Program-made: the position numbers and the translations under genes
NCBI RefSeq assembly: GCF_900249755.1
Contig: NZ_LT976854.1
Coordinates: forward strand, 2,285,709-2,349,708
Length of the DNA: 64,000 nt
Reading direction: 5' to 3'
DNA from: Cupriavidus taiwanensis
Lineage (GTDB): Bacteria > Pseudomonadota > Gammaproteobacteria > Burkholderiales > Burkholderiaceae
Notes under the pieces: model-generated
The model's input: only the letters and a program-made list of their open reading frames with translations
Told to the model about the DNA's origin: nothing
Database searches by the model: none
Part shown: positions 17,404 to 25,181 of the stretch, piece by piece
Numbering within the stretch: the stretch's first letter is position 1
Layout: each line of letters starts with the position of its first letter

Positions 17404-18333
17404 ATGAAACCCCTCGACCTGTTCCGCTTGCTGGCCCTCGCCGCCCTGTGGGGCGCCAGCTTCCTGTTCATCCGCATCGGCGCGCCGGTGCTGGGGCCGA
17501 TGCCGACGGCCTTCGTGCGCGTGCTGGTCGGCGCGCTGACGCTGGCGGCGTGCCTGCCGCTGCTGGGGCTGCGCTGGGACATGCAAGGCAAATGGCCGGC
17601 GGTGCTGGCGCTGGGCGTGGTCAACTCCGGCGTGCCGTTCGTGATGTATGCCGTGGCGGCGCTGTGGCTGCCGGCCGGTTACTCGGCGGTGTTCAATGCC
17701 ATGACGCCGCTGATGGGGGTGGTGATCGGCGCGATCGCCTTTGCGGAGCCGCTGACCCGCGCAAAAGCACTGGGGGTGTTGCTCGGCGTGGCGGGCGCCG
17801 CGGTGCTGACCCGCACCGGGCCGGTGGTGTTTTCCACGGAGGTCCTGCTGGGCGCGCTGGCTTGCCTGTTCGCCACGGCGTGCTACGGCCTGTCGGGTTT
17901 TCTGGCGCGGCGCTGGATCACGCAGCGCGGCGGGCTGGACAGCCGGCTGGTGGCGGCCGGCAGCCTGGTCGGCGCGGCCGCGTTCCTGCTGCCTTTCTGC
18001 ATCGCCGCGCTGTGGCGCCACAACACGCTGCCCGACGCAGGGGCCGGCGTCTGGGCGGCCATGCTGGGGCTGGGCACGCTGTGCACGGCGCTGGCCTACA
18101 TCCTGTACTACCGTCTGATCGCCGACCTGGGCCCGGTGCGCTCGCTGACGGTGACGTTCCTGATCCCGCCGTTCGGCATTGCCTGGGGCGCGCTGTTCCT
18201 GGGCGAGGCCCTGTCGTGGGCGCATGCCGCCGGCGGCGCGCTGATCGGGATGGCGGTCTGGCTGGTGCTGCGGCCGGGGGCTGCAAGGGAAACCGGAAGC
18301 AGACAGACTGCCGGCGCTGCCGTCGACCGTTGA
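17404..18333 (+). CDS. DMT-superfamily (EamA) permease
   Basis: A 309-residue inner-membrane protein with ten hydrophobic segments in two EamA repeats, the family's usual size. Visible signatures are ALWGASFLFIRIGAPVLGPM at the N-terminus, the first-repeat end AKALGVLLGVAGAAVL, and TVTFLIPPFGIAWGALFLGE in the second repeat. Such carriers export amino acids, purines or other metabolites, and the substrate cannot be predicted. The ATG giving MKPLDLFRLL is preferred over a start 12 codons upstream because the first helix follows immediately. Confidence 0.85.
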   Translation: MKPLDLFRLLALAALWGASFLFIRIGAPVLGPMPTAFVRVLVGALTLAACLPLLGLRWDMQGKWPAVLALGVVNSGVPFVMYAVAALWLPAGYSAVFNAMTPLMGVVIGAIAFAEPLTRAKALGVLLGVAGAAVLTRTGPVVFSTEVLLGALACLFATACYGLSGFLARRWITQRGGLDSRLVAAGSLVGAAAFLLPFCIAALWRHNTLPDAGAGVWAAMLGLGTLCTALAYILYYRLIADLGPVRSLTVTFLIPPFGIAWGALFLGEALSWAHAAGGALIGMAVWLVLRPGAARETGSRQTAGAAVDR

Positions 18334-18390
18334 TTCGGGCCAGTTAACATCCAGACCATCGTCGGCGCGGACGGCAAGCCGGCCTTTGTC

Positions 18391-18660
18391 GTGATCCCCT
18401 ACGGCGATTACCTCACGCAATTTGCGCAAGCCGGAAACTTGATCCCGCATGCCGTGGTCCGGCGCGTGCTGGCCGACGATGTGCCCCCGCTGCGCGCCTG
18501 GCGCGAACATCTTGGCCTGACCCAGGCGGAAGTTGCCGCGCGGCTCGGCATTTCGCAGCCCGCCTACGCGCAGCAGGAAAACAGTGAGCGGCTGCGCAAG
18601 ACCTCGCGTGAGCGGATTGCCGCGGCGCTCGGCATCACGGCAGCACAGCTCGATATCTGA
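18391..18660 (+). CDS. XRE-type HTH protein, antitoxin-like, with doubtful start
   Basis: An 89-residue protein if it starts at this GTG. The HTH is clear: GLTQAEVAARLGISQPAYAQQE near residues 42-63. The N-terminal part resembles the short leader found in some antitoxins that begins M-x-I-x-x-I. In frame, the homologous-looking VNIQTIVGADGKPAFV lies upstream of the GTG (from 18343), but that frame has no ATG, GTG or TTG before the stop at 18331, which is also the stop of the permease gene. So either a shortened protein is made from the GTG or the original start has been lost. No toxin gene is adjacent. Confidence 0.6.
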   Translation: MIPYGDYLTQFAQAGNLIPHAVVRRVLADDVPPLRAWREHLGLTQAEVAARLGISQPAYAQQENSERLRKTSRERIAAALGITAAQLDI

Positions 18661-18674
18661 CCGCCGCGGCCGGC

Positions 18675-18932
18675 TCAGGCCTGCGCCGCGGTGCCCACGT
18701 TGTACTGCTCACGCACCAGCATCACCACCCGGCGCGCCTGGCGCCAGTGACGCACGGCGTCGGCTTCGCTGCGTTCGGGGAAATCGACTTCGGCGCTCCA
18801 GTTGCAGCCGGTGTGGTCGGGACGGTGCACGCACACCGCGCGCAGCTGGCAGTCCTGGCAGCCGGGCTCCTGGCGCAGGCACAGGTTGATCAGGTGCTTC
18901 AGTTCGGATAGCGGTTTGGTCAGGCGCTCCAT
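18675..18932 (-). CDS. Small cysteine-containing protein downstream of fur
   Basis: An 85-residue protein beginning MERLTKPLSELKHLINLCLR. Five cysteines lie in the first half (LCLRQEPGCQDCQLRAVC and TGCNW), which could bind a metal or an Fe-S cluster. The second half is helical and ends in REQYNVGTAAQA. I do not recognise a family. It lies 61 bases downstream of the Fur-family gene in the same direction and is probably co-transcribed, which suggests a role tied to metal status, but that is inference from position. Confidence 0.6.
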   Translation of the reverse strand: MERLTKPLSELKHLINLCLRQEPGCQDCQLRAVCVHRPDHTGCNWSAEVDFPERSEADAVRHWRQARRVVMLVREQYNVGTAAQA

Positions 18933-18993
18933 GGATGGCTCCGTCAGGCGCGCAGGATGCGGCGGGGGACGGCAGGGACGGCGGGGGCAGCGC

Positions 18994-19482
18994 TCAGGCG
19001 CTGGCCGGCAGTTCCGGCACGCGTTCCGCGTCGGCGGCGTCGGCACGGCATTGCGGGCACACGCCATACAACACCAGCATATGCTCGCGCAGCACGAAGG
19101 CGTTGTCGGCGGCGACCTGGCGCTGGCGCTGCTCGATGCTCTCGTCGCGGAATTCCTCCACGCGGCCGCATGCCACGCAGATCAGGTGGTCGTGGTGACC
19201 GCCTTCGTTCAGTTCAAATACGGCGTGGTCGGACTCGAAGCTGTGCCGCAGCAGGATATCGGCCTGCACCAGCTGGTTCAGCACGCGGTACACCGTCGAC
19301 AGCCCCGCATCCTCGTCCTGGGTCAGCAGGATGCGGTAGACGTCTTCCGCGCTCAGGTGCCGCCTGGCGCTGGTTCGGAACACTTCGAGGATGCGCATCC
19401 GCGGCGAGGTGGCCTTCAGGCCGGCGCGCTTGAGATGGATCGGGTTGGTGCTCTCGGATGACATGGCGGATGGCATAGGCAT
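18994..19482 (-). CDS. fur: Fur family ferric uptake regulator (paralogue)
   Basis: A 162-residue Fur protein. The winged-helix domain (about 15-90) has [14 protein letters not shown] and [16 protein letters not shown]. The metal site follows with [11 protein letters not shown], and a second CxxC (CPQC) lies near residue 146, forming the structural zinc site together with CVAC. An iron-loaded dimer would repress iron-uptake genes. It may start at 19482 or at the internal ATGs at 19476 or 19464. The second half ([29 protein letters not shown]) is typical. The 430 bases upstream hold a Fur-box-like promoter and hairpins. Confidence 0.9.
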   Translation of the reverse strand: MPMPSAMSSESTNPIHLKRAGLKATSPRMRILEVFRTSARRHLSAEDVYRILLTQDEDAGLSTVYRVLNQLVQADILLRHSFESDHAVFELNEGGHHDHLICVACGRVEEFRDESIEQRQRQVAADNAFVLREHMLVLYGVCPQCRADAADAERVPELPASA

Positions 19483-19665
19483 GCTGCGGCTGGCGCCCCG
19501 CAGTCAGGGCGGCGCCCGGCCTGGCGCCGCACGGGGCACGGCGTCAGTGGCTTGGCGGAATTTCAGGCGGGAAGCGCCAGGGCCGGCCGGGCGCTGGCGC
19601 CCTCGTCCCTGGCGGCGCGACGTGCCTGCACGGCGCGCGGAATAAAAAGATGGCCTGGCTTGCCG

Positions 19666-19717
19666 CCGGAAGACGCGATCGGGAAAGCGGGGTCTGGTTG
19701 CTTTCCCGATCTTCCGG
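19666..19717 (-). ncRNA. Strong stem-loop in the leader upstream of fur
   Basis: Arms of 12 bp (19677-19688 and 19700-19711) are extended by a further 6 bp (19666-19671 and 19712-19717) across a 5-base bulge, with an 11-base loop. Such a stable element inside a noncoding stretch suggests a structured RNA, transcribed leftward from the promoter at 19918-19946. Whether it belongs to a separate small RNA or to the 5' leader of fur is open. Confidence 0.45.
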
Positions 19718-19735
19718 AGACTGGCTACTACCAAA

Positions 19736-19754
19736 CGCTCCGCGTGACGGAGCG
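19736..19754 (-). ncRNA. Second stem-loop in the same leader
   Basis: Perfect 7-bp arms (19736-19742 and 19748-19754) with a 5-base loop, 19 bases from the larger hairpin. Both lie downstream of the same minus-strand promoter. Confidence 0.4.
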
Positions 19755-19917
19755 GTCCCCACAAAAGTCGGTGTCGAAGGCCGCGGGGGCGGCATCCGGA
19801 AATCTGTCTTGCCTGCCAGCGCTGGTCGCCGTCGCGTGCCGCGAGGTGCCAGCCTGGCCGGTCTGCCTGCGCCGTCCGGTGCTTGGTTCGATGCGCCGTG
19901 CGTCAGGCAGTGATCGA

Positions 19918-19946
19918 ATAGTAAATGGGAATCGATCTCATTACAA
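19918..19946 (-). promoter_or_regulatory. Promoter with Fur-box-like spacer
   Basis: On the minus strand, TTGTAA (19941-19946), exactly 17 bases, then TACTAT (19918-19923). The spacer contains TGAGATCGATTCCCA, close to the Fur operator core TGAGAATnATTCTCA (12 of 15 on the opposite strand). Fur-Fe2+ bound there would block polymerase. Transcription would start near 19911, 430 bases before the Fur start codon. Confidence 0.6.
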
Positions 19947-19990
19947 GAAAAATTTTCGGGGGTGGCAGGATTTCCGGGTTGCGCGCGTCC

Positions 19991-21610
19991 TCAGGCAACC
20001 TCCGTCTCCAGGGCCACCCCGTCCCGCCCGGGATCCGCCCCGCCATCGAGTTCCCCGTTCACCAACCGGATCGCATGCACCCAGGCGATCGTGTAGTTAT
20101 ACGGATTGCGAATCACCTCATAGCCTTGCGCTTCCAGCTGCGCGGTGAGGTAGCGCGGAATCCGGTTGCACACGTCGATGGCATTGCTGGTCGACGAAAA
20201 GCGCGGTGCGGACACGGCCGGCTGCATCGCCATGCCGAAATCCACCACGTTCAGGATCGTCTGCAGCACTCCCATGGCAATCTGGGTGCCGCCCGGCGCG
20301 CCTAGCACGATCTCCGGCTTGCCGTCGCGGAACACGATGGAAGGGCAGGACGAAGTGAAGCGCCGCTTGCCCGGCGCGATGCTTCCGGCGCGGCCTGGGC
20401 GCGGATCGAAGACGCCCATGCAGCCGTTGTGCAGGAAGCCAAGCCCCGGCGTCATCACGCCCGAAGGCATTGCCAGCGAATGGGTCAGCGCAATGCAGTT
20501 GCCCTCGCCATCGACTACCGACAGGTGCGTGGTATCGCGCGGTACCACATGGCCGGGATTGACGCGGGCAACGTCGACCTTGTCGCCGGCGACGATGCGC
20601 GCGGCCAGTTCGCCGGCATAGCCCTTGTCGAGCAGGCGCGCCAGCGGCACGTCGACAAAGGCCGGATCGCCGACGTGCAGGTCCTTGTCGCGCGTGGCTG
20701 CCTTCATCGCCTCGCAGACGATGCGCAGGTATTCCGGCGTGTTGTGGCCGATCTGCGCCAGGTCGAATCGCTCGAGGATGTTTAGCATCTCGATCAGCAT
20801 CACGCCGCCGCCCGGCGGCTGGTTGGTGGTGATGGTGCGGTTGCGATAGGTGCCGGTCAACGGCGCGGTGCGCTCGACCCGGTAGTCCCCCAGGTCCGTG
20901 CGCGACAGCAGGCCGCCATTGGCCTCCATGTCGGCGACGATGCGCCCGGCGATATCATGCAGATAGAAAGCATCCGCGCCCTCGCGTGCGATCTGCTCGA
21001 GGGTGTCCGCAAAGTCGGGATTGCGCAGCGGCGTGCCGATGGTCTTGGGTGATCCGTCTTCGCGGCAATACAGGCGCCGGCCATCGGCGCTGTACGCGAG
21101 CCGTTCCAGGTTGCTGGCGCGGCCCAGCGTGGCCGCATCGGTCCAGAACGCATACATCCCCGGTCGCACGAAATAGCCGTCGCGCGCCCAGCGGATCGCC
21201 GGCGCGATGACTTCCTGCCAGGGCAGCCTGCCGTAGCTGCGGTGAATCGCCTCCAGCCCACGCAGCGTGCCCGGCGTGGCGATCGATTGGTAGCCGATGT
21301 CGTTGAGCCGGTCCTTCACGAAGAAGCCGAAGCCGTCGCGCGCCTCGCCTTCGAGCTTGTCGGCCCACATGTCCGGCGTGGCGCGCGCCGGTGCGGTGGC
21401 GTGGAAATCGATGTACTCATGCGCCTGGTGCGACGGCATATACACCGCGGCGGTGCCGAACCCGGCGATGCCGCACATCAGCGGATCGACCACGGTCTGG
21501 GCAAACGCGCAGGCGACCGCGGCGTCCGCCGCGTTGCCGCCGGCCCGCAGGATTTCGATGCCTGCTTCCGCCGCTTCGGGCTGCGGGCAGACCACCATGC
21601 CTTTTTTCAT
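19991..21610 (-). CDS. Gamma-glutamyltransferase family protein (no signal peptide)
   Basis: A 539-residue Ntn-hydrolase of the gamma-glutamyltranspeptidase family. The autocleavage and nucleophile motif is DTTHLSVVDGEGN near residues 352-364, so the precursor would split into large and small subunits before the second Thr. Other marks are GGNAADAAVA near 24, NQPPGGGVML near 265, the small-subunit PGKRRFTSSCPS and GAPGGTQI. There is no signal peptide, so it is cytoplasmic, unlike classic periplasmic Ggt; substrates may be amidated or gamma-glutamyl compounds imported by the linked transporter. The gene lies 29 bases after the Bug protein gene, in one operon. Confidence 0.88.
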   Translation of the reverse strand: MKKGMVVCPQPEAAEAGIEILRAGGNAADAAVACAFAQTVVDPLMCGIAGFGTAAVYMPSHQAHEYIDFHATAPARATPDMWADKLEGEARDGFGFFVKDRLNDIGYQSIATPGTLRGLEAIHRSYGRLPWQEVIAPAIRWARDGYFVRPGMYAFWTDAATLGRASNLERLAYSADGRRLYCREDGSPKTIGTPLRNPDFADTLEQIAREGADAFYLHDIAGRIVADMEANGGLLSRTDLGDYRVERTAPLTGTYRNRTITTNQPPGGGVMLIEMLNILERFDLAQIGHNTPEYLRIVCEAMKAATRDKDLHVGDPAFVDVPLARLLDKGYAGELAARIVAGDKVDVARVNPGHVVPRDTTHLSVVDGEGNCIALTHSLAMPSGVMTPGLGFLHNGCMGVFDPRPGRAGSIAPGKRRFTSSCPSIVFRDGKPEIVLGAPGGTQIAMGVLQTILNVVDFGMAMQPAVSAPRFSSTSNAIDVCNRIPRYLTAQLEAQGYEVIRNPYNYTIAWVHAIRLVNGELDGGADPGRDGVALETEVA

Positions 21611-21639
21611 TGTTGCCTCGGGATCAAGGGTTGTGGGCT

Positions 21640-22623
21640 TCAGTTGGCGCGAAGGTTCAGGTCGCCAATGGCGTCCTTCCACTTGGCCGTGTCGCGTACC
21701 GTCAGCTCGGCCAGCTTGCCGACCGGGCCCGGCATCGGCGTGACCTGCATCGCGCGCAGCTTGTCGACGACCACGGGATCCGACAGGAATTTCTGCGTGG
21801 CCGCGTGCATGCGCTGGATCGACGCGGACGGCGTGCCGGCCCTGGCGGCGATGCCCGACCAGCCGATGTCCTCGAAACCCTTCAGGCCGATCTCGGGCGC
21901 TGCCGGTACGTCAGGCAGGTCCGGCACGCGCTTCGCGGCGAACACCACCAGCGGCACCAGCTTGCCGGCGCGGATCTGCGGCAACGCGGTGCTGAGCACC
22001 GGCGCCATCACCTGGGTTTCGCCCGAGACGGTGGCAATGACGCCGTCAGGTTCACCCTTGTAGGGGACGTGGGTCATGCGAAGGCCGCGCTGCTTGAGCA
22101 GCATCTCGACCACCAGGTGGGTCGAATTGCCGAGCCCGGACGAGGCAAAGTTGATCGCGCCGGGTTTGGCGCGCGCCGCTTCGGCCAGGCTGTCCAGCGT
22201 GCGCAAACCGGTCTGCGGGTTGGCCACCAGCACGAACGGCACGTTGGTCAGCGTCGCGACCGGCGTGAAATCCTTCTCGGGCGAATAGGCCAGTGGGGCG
22301 TAGGCGAACTTGTTCAGCACCATCTGCGACACGCCGGCCAGGAACAGTGTGCAGCCGTCCGCGGGTTGCGCCAGCACCGACTTGGCGGCGATGACGCCGC
22401 CGGCGCCGGGTTTGTTCTCCACCACCACGGTGGTGCCGAGCGCCTTTCCGGCATGCTCGGCCCACATGCGGGCGATGGTGTCGGTGCTGCCGCCGGCTTG
22501 CTGGGATACCACCAGGCGGATCGGCCGGGTCGATCCCGCTTCGCCGCAACTCCAGGCGGGCAGGGCCAGGCCCAGGCCGGCCGCAGCCACGGCCAGGTAC
22601 GAAACAACTGAGAGTTTCTTCAT
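21640..22623 (-). CDS. Bug-family (TctC-type) periplasmic solute-binding protein
   Basis: A 327-residue exported protein of the tripartite tricarboxylate transporter binding-protein family, which is greatly expanded in beta-proteobacteria. The signal peptide (MKKLSVVSYLAVAAAGLGLA) ends near residue 22. The family hallmarks are RPIRLVVSQQAGGSTDTIAR, VVVENKPGAGGVIAAKSV and MTHVPYKGEPDGV. The start chosen is the ATG before the lysines of the signal peptide. It is the first gene of an operon with the gamma-glutamyltransferase and is divergent from a LysR gene, suggesting a gamma-glutamyl or amide ligand under LysR control. No TctA/TctB membrane genes are nearby. Confidence 0.88.
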   Translation of the reverse strand: MKKLSVVSYLAVAAAGLGLALPAWSCGEAGSTRPIRLVVSQQAGGSTDTIARMWAEHAGKALGTTVVVENKPGAGGVIAAKSVLAQPADGCTLFLAGVSQMVLNKFAYAPLAYSPEKDFTPVATLTNVPFVLVANPQTGLRTLDSLAEAARAKPGAINFASSGLGNSTHLVVEMLLKQRGLRMTHVPYKGEPDGVIATVSGETQVMAPVLSTALPQIRAGKLVPLVVFAAKRVPDLPDVPAAPEIGLKGFEDIGWSGIAARAGTPSASIQRMHAATQKFLSDPVVVDKLRAMQVTPMPGPVGKLAELTVRDTAKWKDAIGDLNLRAN

Positions 22624-22744
22624 AGGTGGAAAGCCTGAGAACAATGTGAGGAAGTCGAGAAAGCCCGGGAACTCCTGCGCATTATTGAATTGGCTTACCA
22701 TGAGCGCCAGTGAATTGTTCCGATAGATGTATTAGTAAACACTC

Positions 22745-23710
22745 ATGGCAGAACCTTCAGACCGCGTGGCCTGGGCGCGCCGGTTGCGCATGCGGCATCT
22801 CGAATCCTTCCTGATCCTGCTCGATGCCGGGACGCTGTCCGCTGCCGCGCAACGGCTGCATATGACGCAGTCGGCGATGTCGCATTGGCTGGGCGAGATG
22901 GAAGCGCTGGCAGGCGCGCGGCTGCTGGTGCGCGGGCGCCGGCTGCAGCTCACGCCGGCTGGCGACGCGGTGCGCAAGCTGGCGGTGCGCGTGCTGGGCG
23001 AGGTGTCGCGCGCGCATGAAGAGCTGGGCTCGATTGCCAAGGGCGCGGTGGCACGGCTGCATGTGGGCACTGTCTTTGCCGGCGTGGCTCACCTAGTCCC
23101 GCGCGCCATCGTCAGCTTCCAGCAGGCGCAGCCCAACGTGCAGATCGAGGTCACGGAAGGCGTCTTCAATACCTTGCTGGAGCGGCTCGAGCGACGCGAC
23201 TACGACGTCATCGTCGGCTCCATCGACGCACGCGCTTATGGCCCCCACCTGGCGCACGAGGTGCTGTTCGAGGATGGTATCGGCGTGGTGGTGGGACGGC
23301 ATCATCCGCTGGCCGGACGCCAGCGCATCGCCTGGCGTGACCTGTTCGCTTTCCCGTGGGTCATGCCGCCGCGCGAGACGCTGATGCGGACCCGGCTCGA
23401 CACGGTGCTGCTCGAGCGGGGCGCGGCCGGGCTGCAGCCGCGCGTGGAAACCGGTTCCGTGCTGACGCTGGAAGCGGTGTTGCGCGGCACCGATTACATC
23501 GGTGTCTGTTCCGGCGCCATGGCGCGCCACCTGGAAGCGCTGGGCCTGCTGCGCGTGCTGCCCGTGGCCGACGCCGAATCGTTCGGGCCGGTGGGCGCGG
23601 TATGGCGCCAGGGCGGGGCCGGCGAGGTCGTGCACGCGTTCGTGCGCAGCCTGCGTGACGAGGCAGTGCGCCTGGGGCTGGGCGAAGGCCAGGGCGCGGT
23701 GGCAGGCTAG
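22745..23710 (+). CDS. LysR family regulator divergent from the Bug/gamma-glutamyltransferase operon
   Basis: A 321-residue LysR protein. The HTH follows a charged 15-residue extension (MRHLESFLILLDAGTLSAAA, then TQSAMSHWLGEMEALAGARL), and the effector domain starts near residue 95 with ARLHVGTVFAGVAHLVPRAI. The 121-base divergent gap to the Bug gene is the expected arrangement for a LysR activator of that operon. An alternative start at the internal MRHLESF is possible. The ligand is unknown. Confidence 0.9.
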   Translation: MAEPSDRVAWARRLRMRHLESFLILLDAGTLSAAAQRLHMTQSAMSHWLGEMEALAGARLLVRGRRLQLTPAGDAVRKLAVRVLGEVSRAHEELGSIAKGAVARLHVGTVFAGVAHLVPRAIVSFQQAQPNVQIEVTEGVFNTLLERLERRDYDVIVGSIDARAYGPHLAHEVLFEDGIGVVVGRHHPLAGRQRIAWRDLFAFPWVMPPRETLMRTRLDTVLLERGAAGLQPRVETGSVLTLEAVLRGTDYIGVCSGAMARHLEALGLLRVLPVADAESFGPVGAVWRQGGAGEVVHAFVRSLRDEAVRLGLGEGQGAVAG

Positions 23711-23918
23711 CCAGCTCGACGGCCTGCGGGCTGCCTTCGACTTTGTACTGCCTTGTATCCCGCCCCACGTCCGACACGGCGGCTGACAAAGGCGGCCCGC
23801 ATCGGCTACATGGCCGATACACCGGTCTCCTTAAATACGTTCCGTGGCCGCGGCGTCGGATACCCGAAAGCGAAAGCCGGCCCGCTCAACCCTCAACGTG
23901 AACTTAAGGAAACCGATC

Positions 23919-24269
23919 ATGACCACCCAGATCGCCCGCCGCTTTGTCTTCGCCATCGCTCTCGCTGCCGCCGCTGCCGGCGCCCAGGCCGCCAGCCTCT
24001 CTGCCGCAGGCGCACGAGACCCGTTCACCGATGGCGCTCGCGCCGTGGTCGATGCCCGCGACCCGTACAGCGAAGGCGCGCGCTCGGTCCAGGCGCCGCG
24101 CAGCCCGTACAGCGACGGCGCCCGCAGCGTCGATCCGTTCAGCGACGGTGCGCGCAGCGTCGCCCCCTACACCGACGGCGCCCGTTCCGTGGCCGGGCTC
24201 GACCGCAGCGGCGTCTCGGCGGATCCGGCGCGCAGCGTCGATCCGTATCTCGACGGCGCCTATGCGTAA
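23919..24269 (+). CDS. Exported repeat protein with DPYxDGARSV repeats
   Basis: A 116-residue secreted protein. The signal peptide (MTTQIARRFVFAIALAAAAA) is cleaved near AQA-ASLSA. The mature part is almost wholly repeats of about 10 residues: DPFTDGARAV, DPYSEGARSV, SPYSDGARSV, DPFSDGARSV, APYTDGARSV and a final DPYLDGAYA. The repeats are Asp/Arg/Gly-rich with regularly spaced aromatic residues and no cysteine. TTAAGGA before the ATG sets the start. It lies alone, followed by a hairpin. Function unknown; similar short repeat proteins occur in related bacteria, as I recall, without an assigned role. Confidence 0.85.
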   Translation: MTTQIARRFVFAIALAAAAAGAQAASLSAAGARDPFTDGARAVVDARDPYSEGARSVQAPRSPYSDGARSVDPFSDGARSVAPYTDGARSVAGLDRSGVSADPARSVDPYLDGAYA

Positions 24270-24277
24270 GCCGTGCA

Positions 24278-24306
24278 GCGGGCTGTCTCATGGTGAGACA
24301 GCCCGC
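24278..24306. terminator. 13-bp hairpin between convergent small genes
   Basis: Perfect arms 24278-24290 and 24294-24306 with a 3-base loop, placed 9 bases after the repeat-protein stop. The T-tract is poor on both strands. It probably serves both the repeat-protein gene and the convergent leftward operon. Confidence 0.6.
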
Positions 24307-24337
24307 TTGATCTTGCTGCCGGCGGCACGCCCGGCGC

Positions 24338-24448
24338 TCAGCCAAGCGTCTGTGCGACGATGGCCGCGGCGGCCAGGCTGGAGGTGCCGACGGCGAGCCA
24401 GCATGCGAGCAGCAGCGCGCCATGGGCGAGGCTTCGGCTTGGGTTCAT
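24338..24448 (-). CDS. 36-residue membrane peptide, unannotated-size gene
   Basis: The protein is MNPSRSLAHGALLLACWLAV followed by GTSSLAAAAIVAQTLG. It has one hydrophobic segment (about residues 10-32) after a short positively charged start, so it is a single-pass membrane peptide or a short secreted one. An AGGAGA ribosome binding site lies 7 bases before the ATG. The gene starts 34 bases after the isochorismatase-family gene, in the same direction, so it is probably co-transcribed. No family recognised. Confidence 0.6.
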   Translation of the reverse strand: MNPSRSLAHGALLLACWLAVGTSSLAAAAIVAQTLG

Positions 24449-24482
24449 GGTGGGATCTCCTGTCAGATGCCGGCCGCGCGGA

Positions 24483-25181
24483 TCAGCGCTCGATCACCGG
24501 CGCGTGGACCGGGGCGATCGACTCGTGCGGCGTCGCGGTGCGTTGCGCCGCCTTGTGCACCATGGTGTAGGCGTAGTCGATGCCCATGCCGTAGGCGCCC
24601 GAGTGTTCCCTGGCGATGTCGATCACGGCGTCATAGGTGTCGCGGTTCTTCCAGTCGCGCTGCCACTCCAGCAAGACCTGCTGCCACGTCACCGGCACCA
24701 CGCCGGCCTGGACCATGCGCTGCATGGCGTAGTCGTGCGCTTCCTTGCTGGTGCCGCCCGAGGCGTCGGCCACCATGTAGATCTCGTAGTCGCCTTCCAG
24801 CATCGCGCTCAGCGCGAAGGTGGTGTTGCAGACTTCGGTCCACAGCCCGGCGACCACCACTTTCCTGCGCCCCGCGGCCTGCAGGGCATCGCGCACCTTC
24901 TGGTCGTCCCAGGAATTCATCGAAGTGCGCTCCAGCGTCTGCTTGCCGGGAAACACATCCAGCAATTCCGGGTAGGTGTAGCCCGAGAACGAATCGCTCT
25001 CGACCGTGGTGATGATGGTCGGCACGTCGAACACGCTGGCTGCCTTGGCCAGTCCGATCACGTTGTTCTTCATGAGCTGGCGGTCCATCGACTGGACGCC
25101 GAAGGCCATCTGCGGCTGGTGGTCGATGAAGATCAGCTGGCTGTTGCGCGGGGTCAGTACTTCAAGCTTGGCGTTCGACAT
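24483..25181 (-). CDS. Isochorismatase-like (YcaC-type) cysteine hydrolase
   Basis: A 232-residue soluble hydrolase. The isochorismatase-fold catalytic triad is visible: Asp in LIFIDHQPQMAF near residue 20, Lys in RRKVVVAGLW near 106, and Cys in WTEVCNTTFALSA near 118. The length and the C-terminal extension (WQRDWKNRDTYDAVIDIA) resemble the YcaC subgroup, which hydrolyses small amides. AGGAGAAAATC precedes the ATG. The next gene downstream is a 36-residue membrane peptide. The A/T-rich upstream region is shared with the divergent iron operon. Confidence 0.88.
   Translation of the reverse strand: MSNAKLEVLTPRNSQLIFIDHQPQMAFGVQSMDRQLMKNNVIGLAKAASVFDVPTIITTVESDSFSGYTYPELLDVFPGKQTLERTSMNSWDDQKVRDALQAAGRRKVVVAGLWTEVCNTTFALSAMLEGDYEIYMVADASGGTSKEAHDYAMQRMVQAGVVPVTWQQVLLEWQRDWKNRDTYDAVIDIAREHSGAYGMGIDYAYTMVHKAAQRTATPHESIAPVHAPVIER

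Larger units (their letters stand above)
19483..19990. other. 508-base intergenic region with structured leader or small-RNA features
   Basis: Between the Fur gene (leftward) and the end of the gamma-glutamyltransferase gene (leftward). It holds a minus-strand promoter with a Fur-box-like spacer (19918-19946) and two strong inverted repeats (19666-19717 and 19736-19754), followed on the minus strand by a TTTTTATT run at about 19641-19648. I find no credible protein frame. Confidence 0.6.
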
